A stretch of DNA of 64,000 bases from Syntrophus sp963665935 (lineage in GTDB: Bacteria; Desulfobacterota; Syntrophia; Syntrophales; Syntrophaceae). The notes beneath the pieces are model-generated. The model was given only the letters and a program-made list of their open reading frames with translations. It ran no database searches and was not told the DNA's origin. Shown in pieces: positions 20,453 to 29,661 of this stretch. Position 1 is the stretch's first letter. Each line of letters begins with the position of its first letter. Where the stretch lies: positions 868,001 to 932,000 of the forward strand of contig OY762510.1 of NCBI GenBank assembly GCA_963665935.1, given 5' to 3'. The position numbers and the translations under genes were made by a program.

Positions 20453-21783
20453 GATACCTGCCTCATACGGACGAAGACATCGCCGAGATGCTCAAGGCCG
20501 TGGGAAAGGAGAGCCTCGACGCCCTTTTCTCCACCATTCCCGAAGCCTGCCGGCGCAGGACGGATCTCGAACTTCCCGAGGCCCTCACCGAGTGGGAGCT
20601 CAATGACATCATGGGCTCCCTGGCCGGGTCCATGGCCGTCTTCTCGGAGTACAAGATCTTTCTGGGAGCCGGCAGCTACGAGCACTTCATCCCGGCAGCG
20701 TTGACCTATCTCCTGGAACGTTCCGAGTTCTCCACGGCTTACACCCCCTATCAGCCGGAGATCAGCCAGGGAACCCTGCAGGCAGTCTTTGAATACCAGA
20801 CCCTGGTCGCCGCCCTGCTGGGGATGGATATCGCCAATGCATCCCTCTATGACGGCGCCTCCGCGCTGGCCGAAGCCCTGCTCATGGCGGCACGGGTGAG
20901 CCGGCGGCAGAAGGTGGCCCTGTCGAGCCTCATCAATCCCCTTTACCGCCGGGTGGTGCGGACCTATCTGGAACCAGCCGGATTCGAGATCCTCGAACTT
21001 CCCTATGCGGCGGACGGCAGAACGGACCTGAACCGTCTCGGCAATCTGGATGATCTCGCGGCCATCGCCGTTCAGTCTCCCAACATCTTCGGCTGCATAG
21101 AGGATCTGGCCGCCATAGGAAATCTCACTCGAGGGACCAAAACCCTCTTTATCGCTTCCTTCACGGAACCCTTGGCCTACGGCCTCTACAAAAGCCCCGG
21201 CAGCCAGGGGGCCGACATTGCCTGCGGCGAAGGCCAGAGTTTCGGCATCCCGCAGAGTTACGGTGGACCCGGACTGGGCATGTTTGCCTGCCTCAAGCCT
21301 TATCTGCGAAGCATGCCCGGCCGTCTCGTGGGACAGACCACGGACCGGGAAGGGAAAAGGGGGTTCGTTCTCACCCTTGCCACCCGGGAGCAGCACATTC
21401 GACGCGAGAAGGCGACCTCCAACATCTGCACCAACAGCAGCCTCTGCGCCATCAATTCCGCCATGTACATGGGCTCCCTCGGGGGGACGGGACTTCGGGA
21501 ACTGGCGAAACTCAATTACGACAAGACGGAATATCTGAAAAAAGCATTGAACAGGGCCGGATTCAAGACCCCCTTTGCCAGCCCCACCTTCAACGAGTTC
21601 GTCGTGGAGTTTCCGGCAGGCTTCGAAACGACCTACCAGCGCCTCCTGGACCGGAGAATTGTGGCCGGGCTTCCCCTGGCGCGATACTACCCCGAACTGC
21701 CGAACTGTTATCTGCTCTGTGTTACAGAGACAAAGACCAGGGAAGATCTGGACACCCTGGTCGACCGGTTGTCAAATCCCTGA
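20449..21783 (+). CDS. gcvPA: Glycine dehydrogenase (decarboxylating) subunit 1
   Basis: N-terminal half of the split P protein; forms a heterotetramer with GcvPB. 444 aa beginning MRYLPHTDEDIAEML at ATG 20449, overlapping the gcvH stop by four bases; the frame is open further upstream but that part lies inside gcvH. Family text includes LGAGSYEHFIPAAL, TPYQPEISQGTLQ and LYDGASALAEALLMA. The split PA/PB arrangement is usual in anaerobes and thermophiles. Confidence 0.95.
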   Translation: MRYLPHTDEDIAEMLKAVGKESLDALFSTIPEACRRRTDLELPEALTEWELNDIMGSLAGSMAVFSEYKIFLGAGSYEHFIPAALTYLLERSEFSTAYTPYQPEISQGTLQAVFEYQTLVAALLGMDIANASLYDGASALAEALLMAARVSRRQKVALSSLINPLYRRVVRTYLEPAGFEILELPYAADGRTDLNRLGNLDDLAAIAVQSPNIFGCIEDLAAIGNLTRGTKTLFIASFTEPLAYGLYKSPGSQGADIACGEGQSFGIPQSYGGPGLGMFACLKPYLRSMPGRLVGQTTDREGKRGFVLTLATREQHIRREKATSNICTNSSLCAINSAMYMGSLGGTGLRELAKLNYDKTEYLKKALNRAGFKTPFASPTFNEFVVEFPAGFETTYQRLLDRRIVAGLPLARYYPELPNCYLLCVTETKTREDLDTLVDRLSNP

Positions 21784-21809
21784 TGCCATAATAAAAACGA
21801 GGTAGAACG

Positions 21810-23276
21810 ATGAAGGAATTCGCAGGCGCGCCCGGCTTGATACTCAACGAACCGTTGCTGCTGGAGAAAGGGAAAAAAGGAAGATGCGGCTTTTCTCTGC
21901 CCCGGCGGGACGTTGAATCCTGTCCCGTGGACGAGAAGCTTCTGGGGGAGGGGCCGAACCTCCCTGATCTGAGCGAAGGCGAAATCGTGCGCCACTATAC
22001 ACGACTCTCGACCTGGAACTTCGGCCTGGACACAGGGATGTACCCTCTGGGCTCATGCACCATGAAATACAATCCCAAGACCAATGAGAGGCAGGCTTCC
22101 CTGCCGGGCTTTGCCGGGGCCCACCCGTTGCTCCCGGAGCAGCTTTCCCAGGGGACCCTCAAAATGATGTTCCAGCTCGAACGGCTTCTGGCGGAAGTGA
22201 CCGGCATGGACACCGTTTCCCTTCAACCCGCCGCCGGCGCGCACGGGGAATTGGCGGGGATGCTGATCTTCCACGCCTGGCATAAAAGCAGGAACTCGCT
22301 CCGCACAAAGATTCTCATTCCGGACACGGCTCACGGGACCAACCCGGCAAGCGCTGCCCTGTGCGGATTTCATCCGGTCAACGTGAAGTCCAACGAGAAC
22401 GGGATTCTCTCTGCCGAAGTCATCGCCCGGGAAATGGACGAAGAAACGGCCGGGATCATGATCACCAATCCCAACACCCTGGGGTTATTTGAGGAAAACA
22501 TCAAGGAGATCGCGGACATCGTCCACTCCAGGGGCGGGCTGGTCTATGCGGACGGGGCAAATATGAATGCCCTGATGGGCATGGTAAGTATGGGCGAGGT
22601 GGGCGTCGATGTGCTGCACCTCAATCTTCACAAGACCTTCTCGACGCCCCATGGAGGCGGCGGCCCGGGGGCGGGCTCGATCTGCGTGGGAAAGCGCCTG
22701 GAACCGTTCCTTCCCGTCCCCCGTGTCCTGGAAGTGGATGGGATGTATTCCCTTTCTTATGATTTCCCTGAATCCATCGGTAAGCTCCATGCCTTTTACG
22801 GCAATGTGGGGGTCATGATCAAGGCATACAGCTACATCCGAAGTCTCGGACCGGATCTCAAGAAGGTGAGCCAACTCGCCGTGCTCAATGCGAACTACAT
22901 CAAGGAAAAGCTAAAAACCACGTTCTATCTGCCTTACGATCGGCCCTGCATGCACGAATGCGTCTTTTCAGACAAGTTGCAGGCACAAAAGAAAATAACA
23001 ACCCTCGATATGGCCAAGCGGCTGATGGATTACGGCTTTCATCCCCCCACGATCTATTTTCCCCTGGTCGTTTCCGGCGCCATCATGATCGAACCCACGG
23101 AGACGGAATCCAAGGAAGAGATCGATCTTTTCATTGAAGCTTTCAAAGAGGTCGCACGAGAGGCAGAGGAGGATCCGGAGCGGCTCCGCACTGCCCCATC
23201 CTTTTCCAAGGTCAGACGGCTGGATGAAACAGCCGCAGCCCGTCATCCTCTATTGACCTCGTTTGATGCGAGCTGA
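21810..23276 (+). CDS. gcvPB: Glycine dehydrogenase (decarboxylating) subunit 2
   Basis: Carries the pyridoxal phosphate site of the split P protein; 488 aa. The PLP lysine is in HLNLHKTFSTPHGGGGPGAG. Other conserved text: LGSCTMKYNPK, LQPAAGAHGELAG, PDTAHGTNPASAAL. GAGGTAGAACG precedes the ATG. The lipB gene starts 16 bases after its stop. Confidence 0.96.
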   Translation: MKEFAGAPGLILNEPLLLEKGKKGRCGFSLPRRDVESCPVDEKLLGEGPNLPDLSEGEIVRHYTRLSTWNFGLDTGMYPLGSCTMKYNPKTNERQASLPGFAGAHPLLPEQLSQGTLKMMFQLERLLAEVTGMDTVSLQPAAGAHGELAGMLIFHAWHKSRNSLRTKILIPDTAHGTNPASAALCGFHPVNVKSNENGILSAEVIAREMDEETAGIMITNPNTLGLFEENIKEIADIVHSRGGLVYADGANMNALMGMVSMGEVGVDVLHLNLHKTFSTPHGGGGPGAGSICVGKRLEPFLPVPRVLEVDGMYSLSYDFPESIGKLHAFYGNVGVMIKAYSYIRSLGPDLKKVSQLAVLNANYIKEKLKTTFYLPYDRPCMHECVFSDKLQAQKKITTLDMAKRLMDYGFHPPTIYFPLVVSGAIMIEPTETESKEEIDLFIEAFKEVAREAEEDPERLRTAPSFSKVRRLDETAAARHPLLTSFDAS

Positions 23277-23292
23277 GGGAGGCGCCCCGGCC

Positions 23293-23997
23293 ATGACGGG
23301 AAGAAAGCCCTGGTTCTGTGCGGATCTGCCCCTCTTGGATTACCGGAAGGCCCGGGATCTGCAGCTTGAACTTGTGGCCGCCCGGAAATCCGGCATCCTT
23401 CCTGCGAATATCCTTCTCCTGCTGGAACATAACCCGATTTTCACCTTGGGACAACGAAGCCGAAGGGACAACCTCACGGTTTCCGAAGACCTGCTGCAGG
23501 AGCGGGGGATCCCTCTCGTTCGCGTGGAACGCGGGGGGGACATCACCTTTCACGGACCAGGCCAACTGGTGGGATATCCCATCATGAACCTCCATGCCGC
23601 GAGACTCACCGTTACCGATTACGTTGACCGCCTGGAAGAAGTCATGATCCGCACGGCTGAATGCTGGGGGGTGCGCGCCGGACGGAACGCCATCAATCGG
23701 GGCGTCTGGGTCGGCAACGCCAAACTGGGAAGCATCGGGATCGGTATTCGGCACGGGATCACGTTCCATGGCTTTGCCTTCAATGTGAATCTCTCCCTGG
23801 AACCCTTCACCTGGATCAACCCCTGCGGGCTGAAGGGGATCGGCATCACGTCGCTCAAGCGGGAACTCTCACGGGAGGTCTCCATGGAAGAGGTTCGGGA
23901 GCGGATGAAGCAGAATATCCAGGCCGTTTTCGATGTGGCGTTCGAGCCGATGGATCTGCCAGGCCTCAACCGTTTTCAACAGGCAGGAAAATCATGA
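23293..23997 (+). CDS. lipB: Octanoyl-(acyl-carrier-protein):protein transferase
   Basis: Transfers octanoate from ACP to lipoyl domains, the first step of lipoate assembly on GcvH. 234 aa from ATG 23293, chosen because GAGGGAGG lies about ten bases before it; in-frame starts at 23263 and 23266 lie inside the gcvPB end. Signature motifs RGGDITFHGPGQLVGYP, KLGSIGIGIRHGITFHG (catalytic region) and NPCGLKGIGITSLKRE are intact. The stop overlaps the lipA start as ATGA. Confidence 0.95.
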   Translation: MTGRKPWFCADLPLLDYRKARDLQLELVAARKSGILPANILLLLEHNPIFTLGQRSRRDNLTVSEDLLQERGIPLVRVERGGDITFHGPGQLVGYPIMNLHAARLTVTDYVDRLEEVMIRTAECWGVRAGRNAINRGVWVGNAKLGSIGIGIRHGITFHGFAFNVNLSLEPFTWINPCGLKGIGITSLKRELSREVSMEEVRERMKQNIQAVFDVAFEPMDLPGLNRFQQAGKS

Positions 23998-24872
23998 TGG
24001 CGGAGCAGGAAAGACCACCCCGCCTCCGCAAGCCTTCCTGGCTCCGGAGGAAGCTCCCCACGGGACCTGTCTACGAGCAAGTGAGATCCCTGATCAAAAG
24101 CGGGGCGCTTCATACCGTGTGCCAGGAAGCCAAATGCCCGAACCAGTGGGAGTGCTTTTCCTCGCGGACGGCCACTTTCCTGATTCTGGGTTCCCGTTGC
24201 ACACGACGGTGCCGTTTCTGTGCCGTGGAGCACGGCCCCTTGGAGCCACCCGATCCCCAGGAACCGGCAAGAGTCGCCGATGCCGCAAAAGCCCTCGGAT
24301 TGCGTTATGTCGTTGTGACCTCCGTCACCCGTGACGATCTCCCCGATGGGGGCGCGTCCTTCTTTGCCGCAACGATTCGAGCGATCCGCGAAAAAATTCC
24401 CGATGGACAGGTGGAAGTGCTGATCCCCGATTTTCAAGGCGATGCCGAGGCCCTCAGCACCGTTGTCGAGGCCCGTCCGGATGTTTTGAACCACAATCTT
24501 GAAACGGTCCCACGCCTGTATCCCATCGTTCGCCCCGAAGCTGAACATGAACGATCCTTAAAGCTTCTGAGCAGGGCAAAAGCCCTCGATTGTTCCCTTC
24601 CCACGAAATCCGGGCTCATGCTCGGCCTGGGAGAGACCTCTGAAGAAATCCGGGACTCTCTCCAGGATCTGTTGGCCGCAGGCTGCAGCCTCCTGACTCT
24701 GGGCCAATACCTTCAGCCCTCTGCTCACCATCTGCCGGTGGAACGCTTTGTTAATCCCGACGAGTTCGCCATGTGGCGGGAAATTGCCCTTGAAATGGGC
24801 TTCTCTCAGGTTGCAAGCGGTCCCTTCGTGCGAAGCTCCTATCACGCCAGGGATCTTTATCTCCACGCATAA
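23994..24872 (+). CDS. lipA: Lipoyl synthase
   Basis: Radical SAM enzyme that inserts two sulfurs into octanoyl-GcvH. 292 aa from ATG 23994 (23997 equally possible). Both clusters have ligands: the auxiliary CxxxxCxxxxxC in CQEAKCPNQWEC and the SAM-binding CTRRCRFC. RSSYHA near the end provides the auxiliary-cluster Ser (R-S-S-Y). Last gene of the glycine cleavage-lipoylation operon; a new promoter and riboswitch start just after it. Confidence 0.96.
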   Translation: MMAEQERPPRLRKPSWLRRKLPTGPVYEQVRSLIKSGALHTVCQEAKCPNQWECFSSRTATFLILGSRCTRRCRFCAVEHGPLEPPDPQEPARVADAAKALGLRYVVVTSVTRDDLPDGGASFFAATIRAIREKIPDGQVEVLIPDFQGDAEALSTVVEARPDVLNHNLETVPRLYPIVRPEAEHERSLKLLSRAKALDCSLPTKSGLMLGLGETSEEIRDSLQDLLAAGCSLLTLGQYLQPSAHHLPVERFVNPDEFAMWREIALEMGFSQVASGPFVRSSYHARDLYLHA

Positions 24873-24894
24873 CGGCTGGAGAGAAAAGACCGGC

Positions 24895-24923
24895 TTGACA
24901 AGATCTTCCACTCCGGGTTAAAG
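24895..24923 (+). promoter_or_regulatory. Putative sigma-70 promoter for the fluoride operon
   Basis: TTGACA at 24895-24900 and TTAAAG at 24918-24923, 17 bases apart. Transcription would begin near 24930, right at the 5' edge of the riboswitch, which supports the assignment. Confidence 0.55.
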
Positions 24924-24933
24924 ATTTTCTAAA

Positions 24934-24984
24934 GGTGATGGAGTTCACCAGATTCGAACCGCCCCCTCCGGGCTGATAACTCCT
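24934..24984 (+). ncRNA. Fluoride riboswitch (crcB motif) 1
   Basis: Matches the crcB/fluoride motif: GGTGATGGAGTTCACC hairpin, a linker, AACCGCCC-CTCC-GGGCTGATAACTCCT. The stem GCCC/GGGC and the pseudoknot between GGAGTT (24940-24945) and AACTCC (24978-24983) are perfect. It lies in the leader of a dynamin-like GTPase and enolase; enolase is a classical fluoride-inhibited enzyme and a known gene under this riboswitch class. Downstream, AGGAGTT (25081-25087), which contains the ribosome binding site, can pair with AACTCCT of the switch, suggesting control of translation. Confidence 0.88.
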
Positions 24985-25057
24985 ATTGAGAGGGAGATAA
25001 CCGTCTCCGTCTCGCGACAGGGGCGTTGCCAGGAGGCCGTTTCCTCTGGTCAATCTG

Positions 25058-25091
25058 ACTCCTGTCGTGGACTAACCGACAGGAGTTTTGT
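25058..25091 (+). promoter_or_regulatory. Hairpin covering the ribosome binding site of the GTPase gene
   Basis: ACTCCTGTCG (25058-25067) pairs with CGACAGGAGT (25077-25086), a 10-bp stem with a 9-base loop, followed by TTTTG. The 3' arm contains AGGAG seven bases before the ATG at 25092. It can act as a sequestering hairpin or a weak terminator, and competes with pairing of the same bases to the riboswitch strand at 24978-24984. Confidence 0.6.
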
Positions 25092-26765
25092 ATGGACCAC
25101 ATTCGCGACGATCTCACTCTGAATATCCAGCCTGTTGAGGGGCTGCTCAAAAATCTGCGTCAGATCTGCAACCGATTTCAACTCCTTTCCCTGAGACGCC
25201 AGCTGGAAGCTGCCGAGGGTCTGCTTATGCAGAACCAGCCCATCGACGTGGCCATCCTCGGTCAGTTCAAGGCAGGGAAAAGTTCCTTCCTCAACAGCCT
25301 CCTGGGCAAACCCATTCTTCCCGTGGGCGCCATTCCGGTCACGACGGCAATTACTCGTTTGCAATACGGGGAAAAGGAGCGGGTCAGAGTCCGTCATTTC
25401 GACGGGTCTATTACCGAGGCGACCCTCGCAGATCTTCCCGATTATACATCGGAAGCGAAGAATCCAAACAATCAGCGAAATGTCGAAGTGGTGGACATCG
25501 AACTTCCTTCTCTGAAGCCGTATGCCGGTCTCCGCCTGGTGGATACCCCGGGCTTGGGAAGTGTTTTCGCCTACCATAAATCGACTTCGGAAAACTGGCT
25601 CCCCGAAGTGGGCGCCGCCCTGATGGCCGTCAGTTCCGACCGTCCCCTCTCAGAAAACGACCTGAAGCTGATTCGGGAACTGACCCAGTACACCCCCAAC
25701 ATCCTATTGTTGCTGACCAAGACGGACCTGCTCTCGACCGAGCAGCAGGACGAAGTGGTCGCGTTTTTCCGCCAGACCCTGCAGCGGGAACTGAACCGGG
25801 ATTTTCCCCTTTATCTCTATTCCACGCTAGTCGATACAGAACATCATAAGCAACGAATTGAGCGGGAAATATTGCAGAGCCTGTCGAGCAACCGGGACAG
25901 CGAATTCCAGCGGATCCTCCGGTACAAGACCAAGTCCCTTCTGCGAAGCATCCTGGGCTACCTGGACATCGCCCTGCAGACGGCCCTTCAGGCCGATTCG
26001 GATCGGGAGGGACTGCGGGCCCAGATCCTCAATGAACAGGTCAACGAGGAACTCATGCGGGAGGAGCTGGGACTCATCGCCCGTGAAAACGCCCTGCAGA
26101 CCCGGCCCATGCTCAAGGCCTACCTGGACCGGTTTTACGAACCCCTTGTAGAAAAGACCACAGCCAGGCTGGAAAAAGACATCCCCGCCTGGAAGGGGAA
26201 TCTCTGGCAACTGTCGCGGCACTTTGAAGCGTGGACGTCGGAAGTCATGACGGAAGAAATGTGGAAAATCTCACGATCCGAGTCTCCACATTTCTTTGGA
26301 ACCCTGAGGAAATCTCACGCGAGTTTCTCCCGTTCCCTGGCCGCTTTCCGGAAGTTCCTTGATGAGAACATCCAGAAGGTATTGGGCATCCGCCTGGCCG
26401 AGGTGGACTGGAACATCGAGGTGGCGGAACCGGAGCATCCGGACATTATCGCCACGAAATCCTTTGACATCCATCTCGATCTTATCTGGTTTCTTATTCC
26501 CATGTTCTTATTTCGCAAAGCCTTCGAACGGCACTTTGTCCGGGGCCTTCCGCGGGAGGTGGAGATGAATCTCTCCCACCTGGCATACCAGTGGCAAAAA
26601 CGAATCAATGCCGCCATTGAATCCATGAAGGAACAGGCTGTCGGTTACGTGCGGGATGAACTGACAACCATCGATGCCCTTCTTTCGAAAACAGGAGGCC
26701 GGAGCGAAGAAATTCGACGGATCATGGCGGAACTCAAGGAGGCATCGGAACGTCTGGAATCTTAA
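25092..26765 (+). CDS. Dynamin-family GTPase
   Basis: Bacterial dynamin-like protein, 557 aa, probably acting at the inner membrane. GTPase motifs: P-loop LGQFKAGKSSFLN near 60, switch threonines in PVTTAITRL, DTPGLG near 155, and TKTDLL. A long helical stalk follows, and a hydrophobic patch LIWFLIPMFLFRKAF near 465 could dip into the membrane. The gene directly follows fluoride riboswitch 1, so expression is predicted to rise with fluoride; what a membrane-remodelling GTPase does there is unknown. 88 bases separate it from enolase. Confidence 0.87.
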   Translation: MDHIRDDLTLNIQPVEGLLKNLRQICNRFQLLSLRRQLEAAEGLLMQNQPIDVAILGQFKAGKSSFLNSLLGKPILPVGAIPVTTAITRLQYGEKERVRVRHFDGSITEATLADLPDYTSEAKNPNNQRNVEVVDIELPSLKPYAGLRLVDTPGLGSVFAYHKSTSENWLPEVGAALMAVSSDRPLSENDLKLIRELTQYTPNILLLLTKTDLLSTEQQDEVVAFFRQTLQRELNRDFPLYLYSTLVDTEHHKQRIEREILQSLSSNRDSEFQRILRYKTKSLLRSILGYLDIALQTALQADSDREGLRAQILNEQVNEELMREELGLIARENALQTRPMLKAYLDRFYEPLVEKTTARLEKDIPAWKGNLWQLSRHFEAWTSEVMTEEMWKISRSESPHFFGTLRKSHASFSRSLAAFRKFLDENIQKVLGIRLAEVDWNIEVAEPEHPDIIATKSFDIHLDLIWFLIPMFLFRKAFERHFVRGLPREVEMNLSHLAYQWQKRINAAIESMKEQAVGYVRDELTTIDALLSKTGGRSEEIRRIMAELKEASERLES

Positions 26766-26853
26766 GAAAAAGGGTAAGGCGGCCTTCCAAGAAGCCGGCA
26801 AGGCCCGCTGGTCATCATTAATTCTACTGATAATAGGGAAAGGGCAAACAATC

Positions 26854-28137
26854 ATGACAGTAAAAATCAAAGACATACGGGCGATGGAAATTCTAGACTC
26901 AAGAGGCAATCCCACGGTCAGGGCAATGGCAGCCCTGGAAAACGGCATCGTGGCCGCTGCGTCCTGTCCTTCCGGCGCTTCAACGGGTGAGAATGAAGCC
27001 GTCGAATTGCGCGATGGCGATTTAACGCGATACGGCGGCAAGGGCGTATTAAAGGCCGTCGCCAGCGTGAATGAACTCATCGCCCCGCACTTGATCGGCA
27101 GGAATCCGGCCCATCAGGCCGAAATCGACCATCTCATGATCTCGTTGGACAGGACGCCAAACAAGGGAAGACTCGGGGCCAACGCCATTTTAAGCGTCTC
27201 CATGGCTGTCGCACGCGCGGCGGCTCTTGCAGCCGATCGGCCGCTTTATTCCTACCTGGGCGGAGTGGGCGCCCTGCGTATCCCCGTTCCCATGATGAAC
27301 ATCTTGAACGGCGGAAAACACGCCGACAATAGTGTCGATTTTCAAGAGTTCATGATCATGCCCATCGGCGCCCCATCCTTTGCCGAGGCCCTGCGGTACG
27401 GCGCCCAGACCTTTCACGCCTTGAAAGACATTCTGGGGGAAAAGGGATATGCCACGAGCGTTGGCGATGAAGGAGGATTTGCCCCAAACCTGAAGAGCAA
27501 CGAAGAGGCATGCGAGCTGATCCTTCAGGCCATTGAAGCGGCTGGTTTCAAACCAGGTCAGGATGTTGCCATCGCACTGGATCCTGCTGCCAGTTCTTTT
27601 TTCGGGGACGGCGCCTATCACCTGACGAAATCAAACCAGGGGACAAAAAATAGCGAAGAAATGATCGCGATCTATAAAGACTGGATCGAGAAATATCCCA
27701 TTGTCTCTATTGAAGACGGTCTTGCCGAGAAAGACTGGGAGGGCTTCAGCAGGCAAACGGCGGAGCAGGGGGATCAAATTCAGATTGTCGGGGACGATAT
27801 TTTCGTAACCAACACGCAATACATTACCCGCGGCATTCAAGAAAAGACGGCCAATGCCGTCCTGATCAAGCTCAACCAGATCGGCACCGTAACGGAAACG
27901 ATCGAAGCGATCAACCTCTGTCGTAAGGCTGGTTGGGGATATGTCGTTTCCCACCGTTCCGGTGAAACGGAGGATGCCTTTATTGCCGATTTCACGGTAG
28001 CCATGGGAGGCGCACAGATCAAGACCGGTTCCGCCTGCCGCAGCGAGCGCATCGCCAAATACAACCGTTTGCTGGAAATTGAAGCCGAGCTGGGCAAAGC
28101 GGCTCTCTTTGGAAATCCCTTTCAACGCGGGTCATAA
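26854..28137 (+). CDS. eno: Enolase
   Basis: Interconverts 2-phosphoglycerate and phosphoenolpyruvate; 427 aa. Start ATG 26854. Diagnostic text: MEILDSRGNPTV, PSGASTGENEAVELRDGD, metal and catalytic residues in ALDPAASSFF, SIEDGLAEKDW, LIKLNQIGTVTET and VVSHRSGETEDAF. Being downstream of a fluoride riboswitch fits fluoride inhibition of enolase: more enzyme would compensate. It may be the only enolase or a fluoride-induced second copy; the window cannot tell. Confidence 0.97.
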   Translation: MTVKIKDIRAMEILDSRGNPTVRAMAALENGIVAAASCPSGASTGENEAVELRDGDLTRYGGKGVLKAVASVNELIAPHLIGRNPAHQAEIDHLMISLDRTPNKGRLGANAILSVSMAVARAAALAADRPLYSYLGGVGALRIPVPMMNILNGGKHADNSVDFQEFMIMPIGAPSFAEALRYGAQTFHALKDILGEKGYATSVGDEGGFAPNLKSNEEACELILQAIEAAGFKPGQDVAIALDPAASSFFGDGAYHLTKSNQGTKNSEEMIAIYKDWIEKYPIVSIEDGLAEKDWEGFSRQTAEQGDQIQIVGDDIFVTNTQYITRGIQEKTANAVLIKLNQIGTVTETIEAINLCRKAGWGYVVSHRSGETEDAFIADFTVAMGGAQIKTGSACRSERIAKYNRLLEIEAELGKAALFGNPFQRGS

Positions 28138-28221
28138 AGGGACCACCGGTCATGGGATCCGTTCATAGCGGATCAACAACCTTGTGTTTGCCTTGGTAAA
28201 TCTTCAGCGGAATGCTTAAGA

Positions 28222-29052
28222 ATGGTGATCTATATGCGGAAGAAAATATTGGATTACGTGCTGGACCGGCGGTGCCAGGAGGGGGGGTACTGTTTTTACA
28301 AACTGGAGGAGCCCAACGGTTCGGACACATACTTTGCCTTATCCATCCTGAACTGGCTCGGCGCTCCGCTGGAAGATTCAAAGACGGCGGCGTACCTGCA
28401 GAAGATGCAGCATGAAGACGGTTCCTATGACAGCGTCTTCGCCGCCTTCTATTCCCTGAAAAGCCTTCAGTTGCTCAATGCTGAGCATCTTTACGATCCC
28501 CGGCCCTACATCCTCAAACACGTCCGACAAGACCGCATCCATGCCGATCAGCTTCCGGTGGAAATCCTCTCCATTTTCAAGAAAATGGTCTACCTCGTTG
28601 ATCTCTACCGTACTTTCAAGAACGAGGGCGATCCCTTGCTTGAAAGTCAGATGATCAGCTTGATTCTGGAATTCAGAAATTCCGATTCCGGTTTCGGTTA
28701 TCATCACTCCACGCTCAGCGAGACGGCCAAAGCCCTGGTCATGCTCAAGGCGCTGTCCTATCCCCTGGAAAACCTGAAGGTCGATGCTTTCCTGGAGCAA
28801 TGTGAAATTCCCCATTTCGGTTTCACGGAAATTCCCGGAACATCCCTGTCTTTCCTGGAATTTGTTTATGGCGGCGTGCTGGCGGCATCGACTGCCGGTT
28901 ATCAACTTCGCTATTCCGATTCCTGCATCGACTTCATAAAAAGCTGCCAGACGAAGAGTGGGGGATTTTCAAGGGTCATGCACGGCGGCATTTCCACCCT
29001 GGAAAACACTTTTTATGCCGTACACGCCCTTAAGCTTTTATCGGGGTTATGA
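28222..29052 (+). CDS. Prenyltransferase/terpene-cyclase-fold repeat protein
   Basis: 276 aa protein made of alpha-alpha repeats like the PFTB/squalene-cyclase family, with repeated G-(S/G)-(Y/F) units: REC-type starts in CQEGGYCFYKLEEPNGSDTYFA (shown in part: GGYCFYKLEEPNGSDTYFA), HEDGSYDSVFAAFYSL, SDSGFGYHHSTLSETAKAL and KSGGFSRVMHGGISTLENT. No DxDD cyclase motif or zinc ligand triad was recognised, so catalytic activity is uncertain. ATG 28222 and 28234 are both possible; neither has a good ribosome site. It follows enolase by 84 bases and precedes a NUDIX gene by 31, so it may share the fluoride-regulated message. Confidence 0.65.
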   Translation: MVIYMRKKILDYVLDRRCQEGGYCFYKLEEPNGSDTYFALSILNWLGAPLEDSKTAAYLQKMQHEDGSYDSVFAAFYSLKSLQLLNAEHLYDPRPYILKHVRQDRIHADQLPVEILSIFKKMVYLVDLYRTFKNEGDPLLESQMISLILEFRNSDSGFGYHHSTLSETAKALVMLKALSYPLENLKVDAFLEQCEIPHFGFTEIPGTSLSFLEFVYGGVLAASTAGYQLRYSDSCIDFIKSCQTKSGGFSRVMHGGISTLENTFYAVHALKLLSGL

Positions 29053-29083
29053 TGATGTACGGACTTTCGTCAGGAGGTTATTC

Positions 29084-29530
29084 ATGAAAGTTCGCGTTTC
29101 TGCCGTTTATGAGCAGTCCGGTGAAATCCTCTGCATGAAGTACCTCTATGGAGGGAAAGAGGTTTTTTCTCTGCCCGGAGGCGGAGTGGACAAGGATCTG
29201 CCCCTTCAGGAAGTTCTTGCCAAGGAATGGGGAGAAGAGCTTGGGATAGATATCGACATTGGCGACGTTATCCTGATCGGAGAAGCCCCTGCGGGAAAAC
29301 AATATCCCCGGACACTGCACATCGTTTTTGAGGTTCCGGAAATCCACGGCATTCCGAAGGTGCAACCGGAAGCCACCCATTCCCTGGATGTGGCCTGGGT
29401 TCCTATCAAGAAATTATCTGACCTTCCCCTTTATCCCGATGTAGGCAAGCAGCTGTATGCCTATTTTAGCGCAGAATCCCGGCATGCCTTGACATTCATC
29501 AGCAATTGCATGGAACGGGGCTACTGGTAG
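29084..29530 (+). CDS. NUDIX hydrolase
   Basis: 148 aa from ATG 29084, with CAGGAGG before it. The Nudix box reads GGGVDKDLPLQEVLAKEWGE plus ELG: the core REUxEExG is present as KEWGEELG, with Arg replaced by Lys, and the first Glu of the consensus is Leu. Metal binding by the EExG glutamates should remain. Substrate unknown. It may be the last gene of the riboswitch-1 operon; a fresh promoter and second riboswitch follow. Confidence 0.85.
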   Translation: MKVRVSAVYEQSGEILCMKYLYGGKEVFSLPGGGVDKDLPLQEVLAKEWGEELGIDIDIGDVILIGEAPAGKQYPRTLHIVFEVPEIHGIPKVQPEATHSLDVAWVPIKKLSDLPLYPDVGKQLYAYFSAESRHALTFISNCMERGYW

Positions 29531-29598
29531 CGAATCCTTCTTCAGTCCTTCCATCGCTTCAGAGAGGACGACTCGAGGGAGGATCATGAAATCTATTC

Positions 29599-29626
29599 TT
29601 GACAAAAATGCCCGGCTTTGCATAAT
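29599..29626 (+). promoter_or_regulatory. Putative sigma-70 promoter for the antiporter
   Basis: TTGACA at 29599-29604 and CATAAT at 29621-29626 with a 16-base spacer. Transcription would start near 29633, shortly before riboswitch 2. Confidence 0.6.
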
Positions 29627-29661
29627 GGCGCGCATTGTTAAGATCTCACTTCAACTGAACA

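Noticed and set aside
24951..24960. GATTCGAACC looking like a tRNA T-arm
   Set aside because: No acceptor or anticodon stems fit; the bases belong to the fluoride riboswitch.
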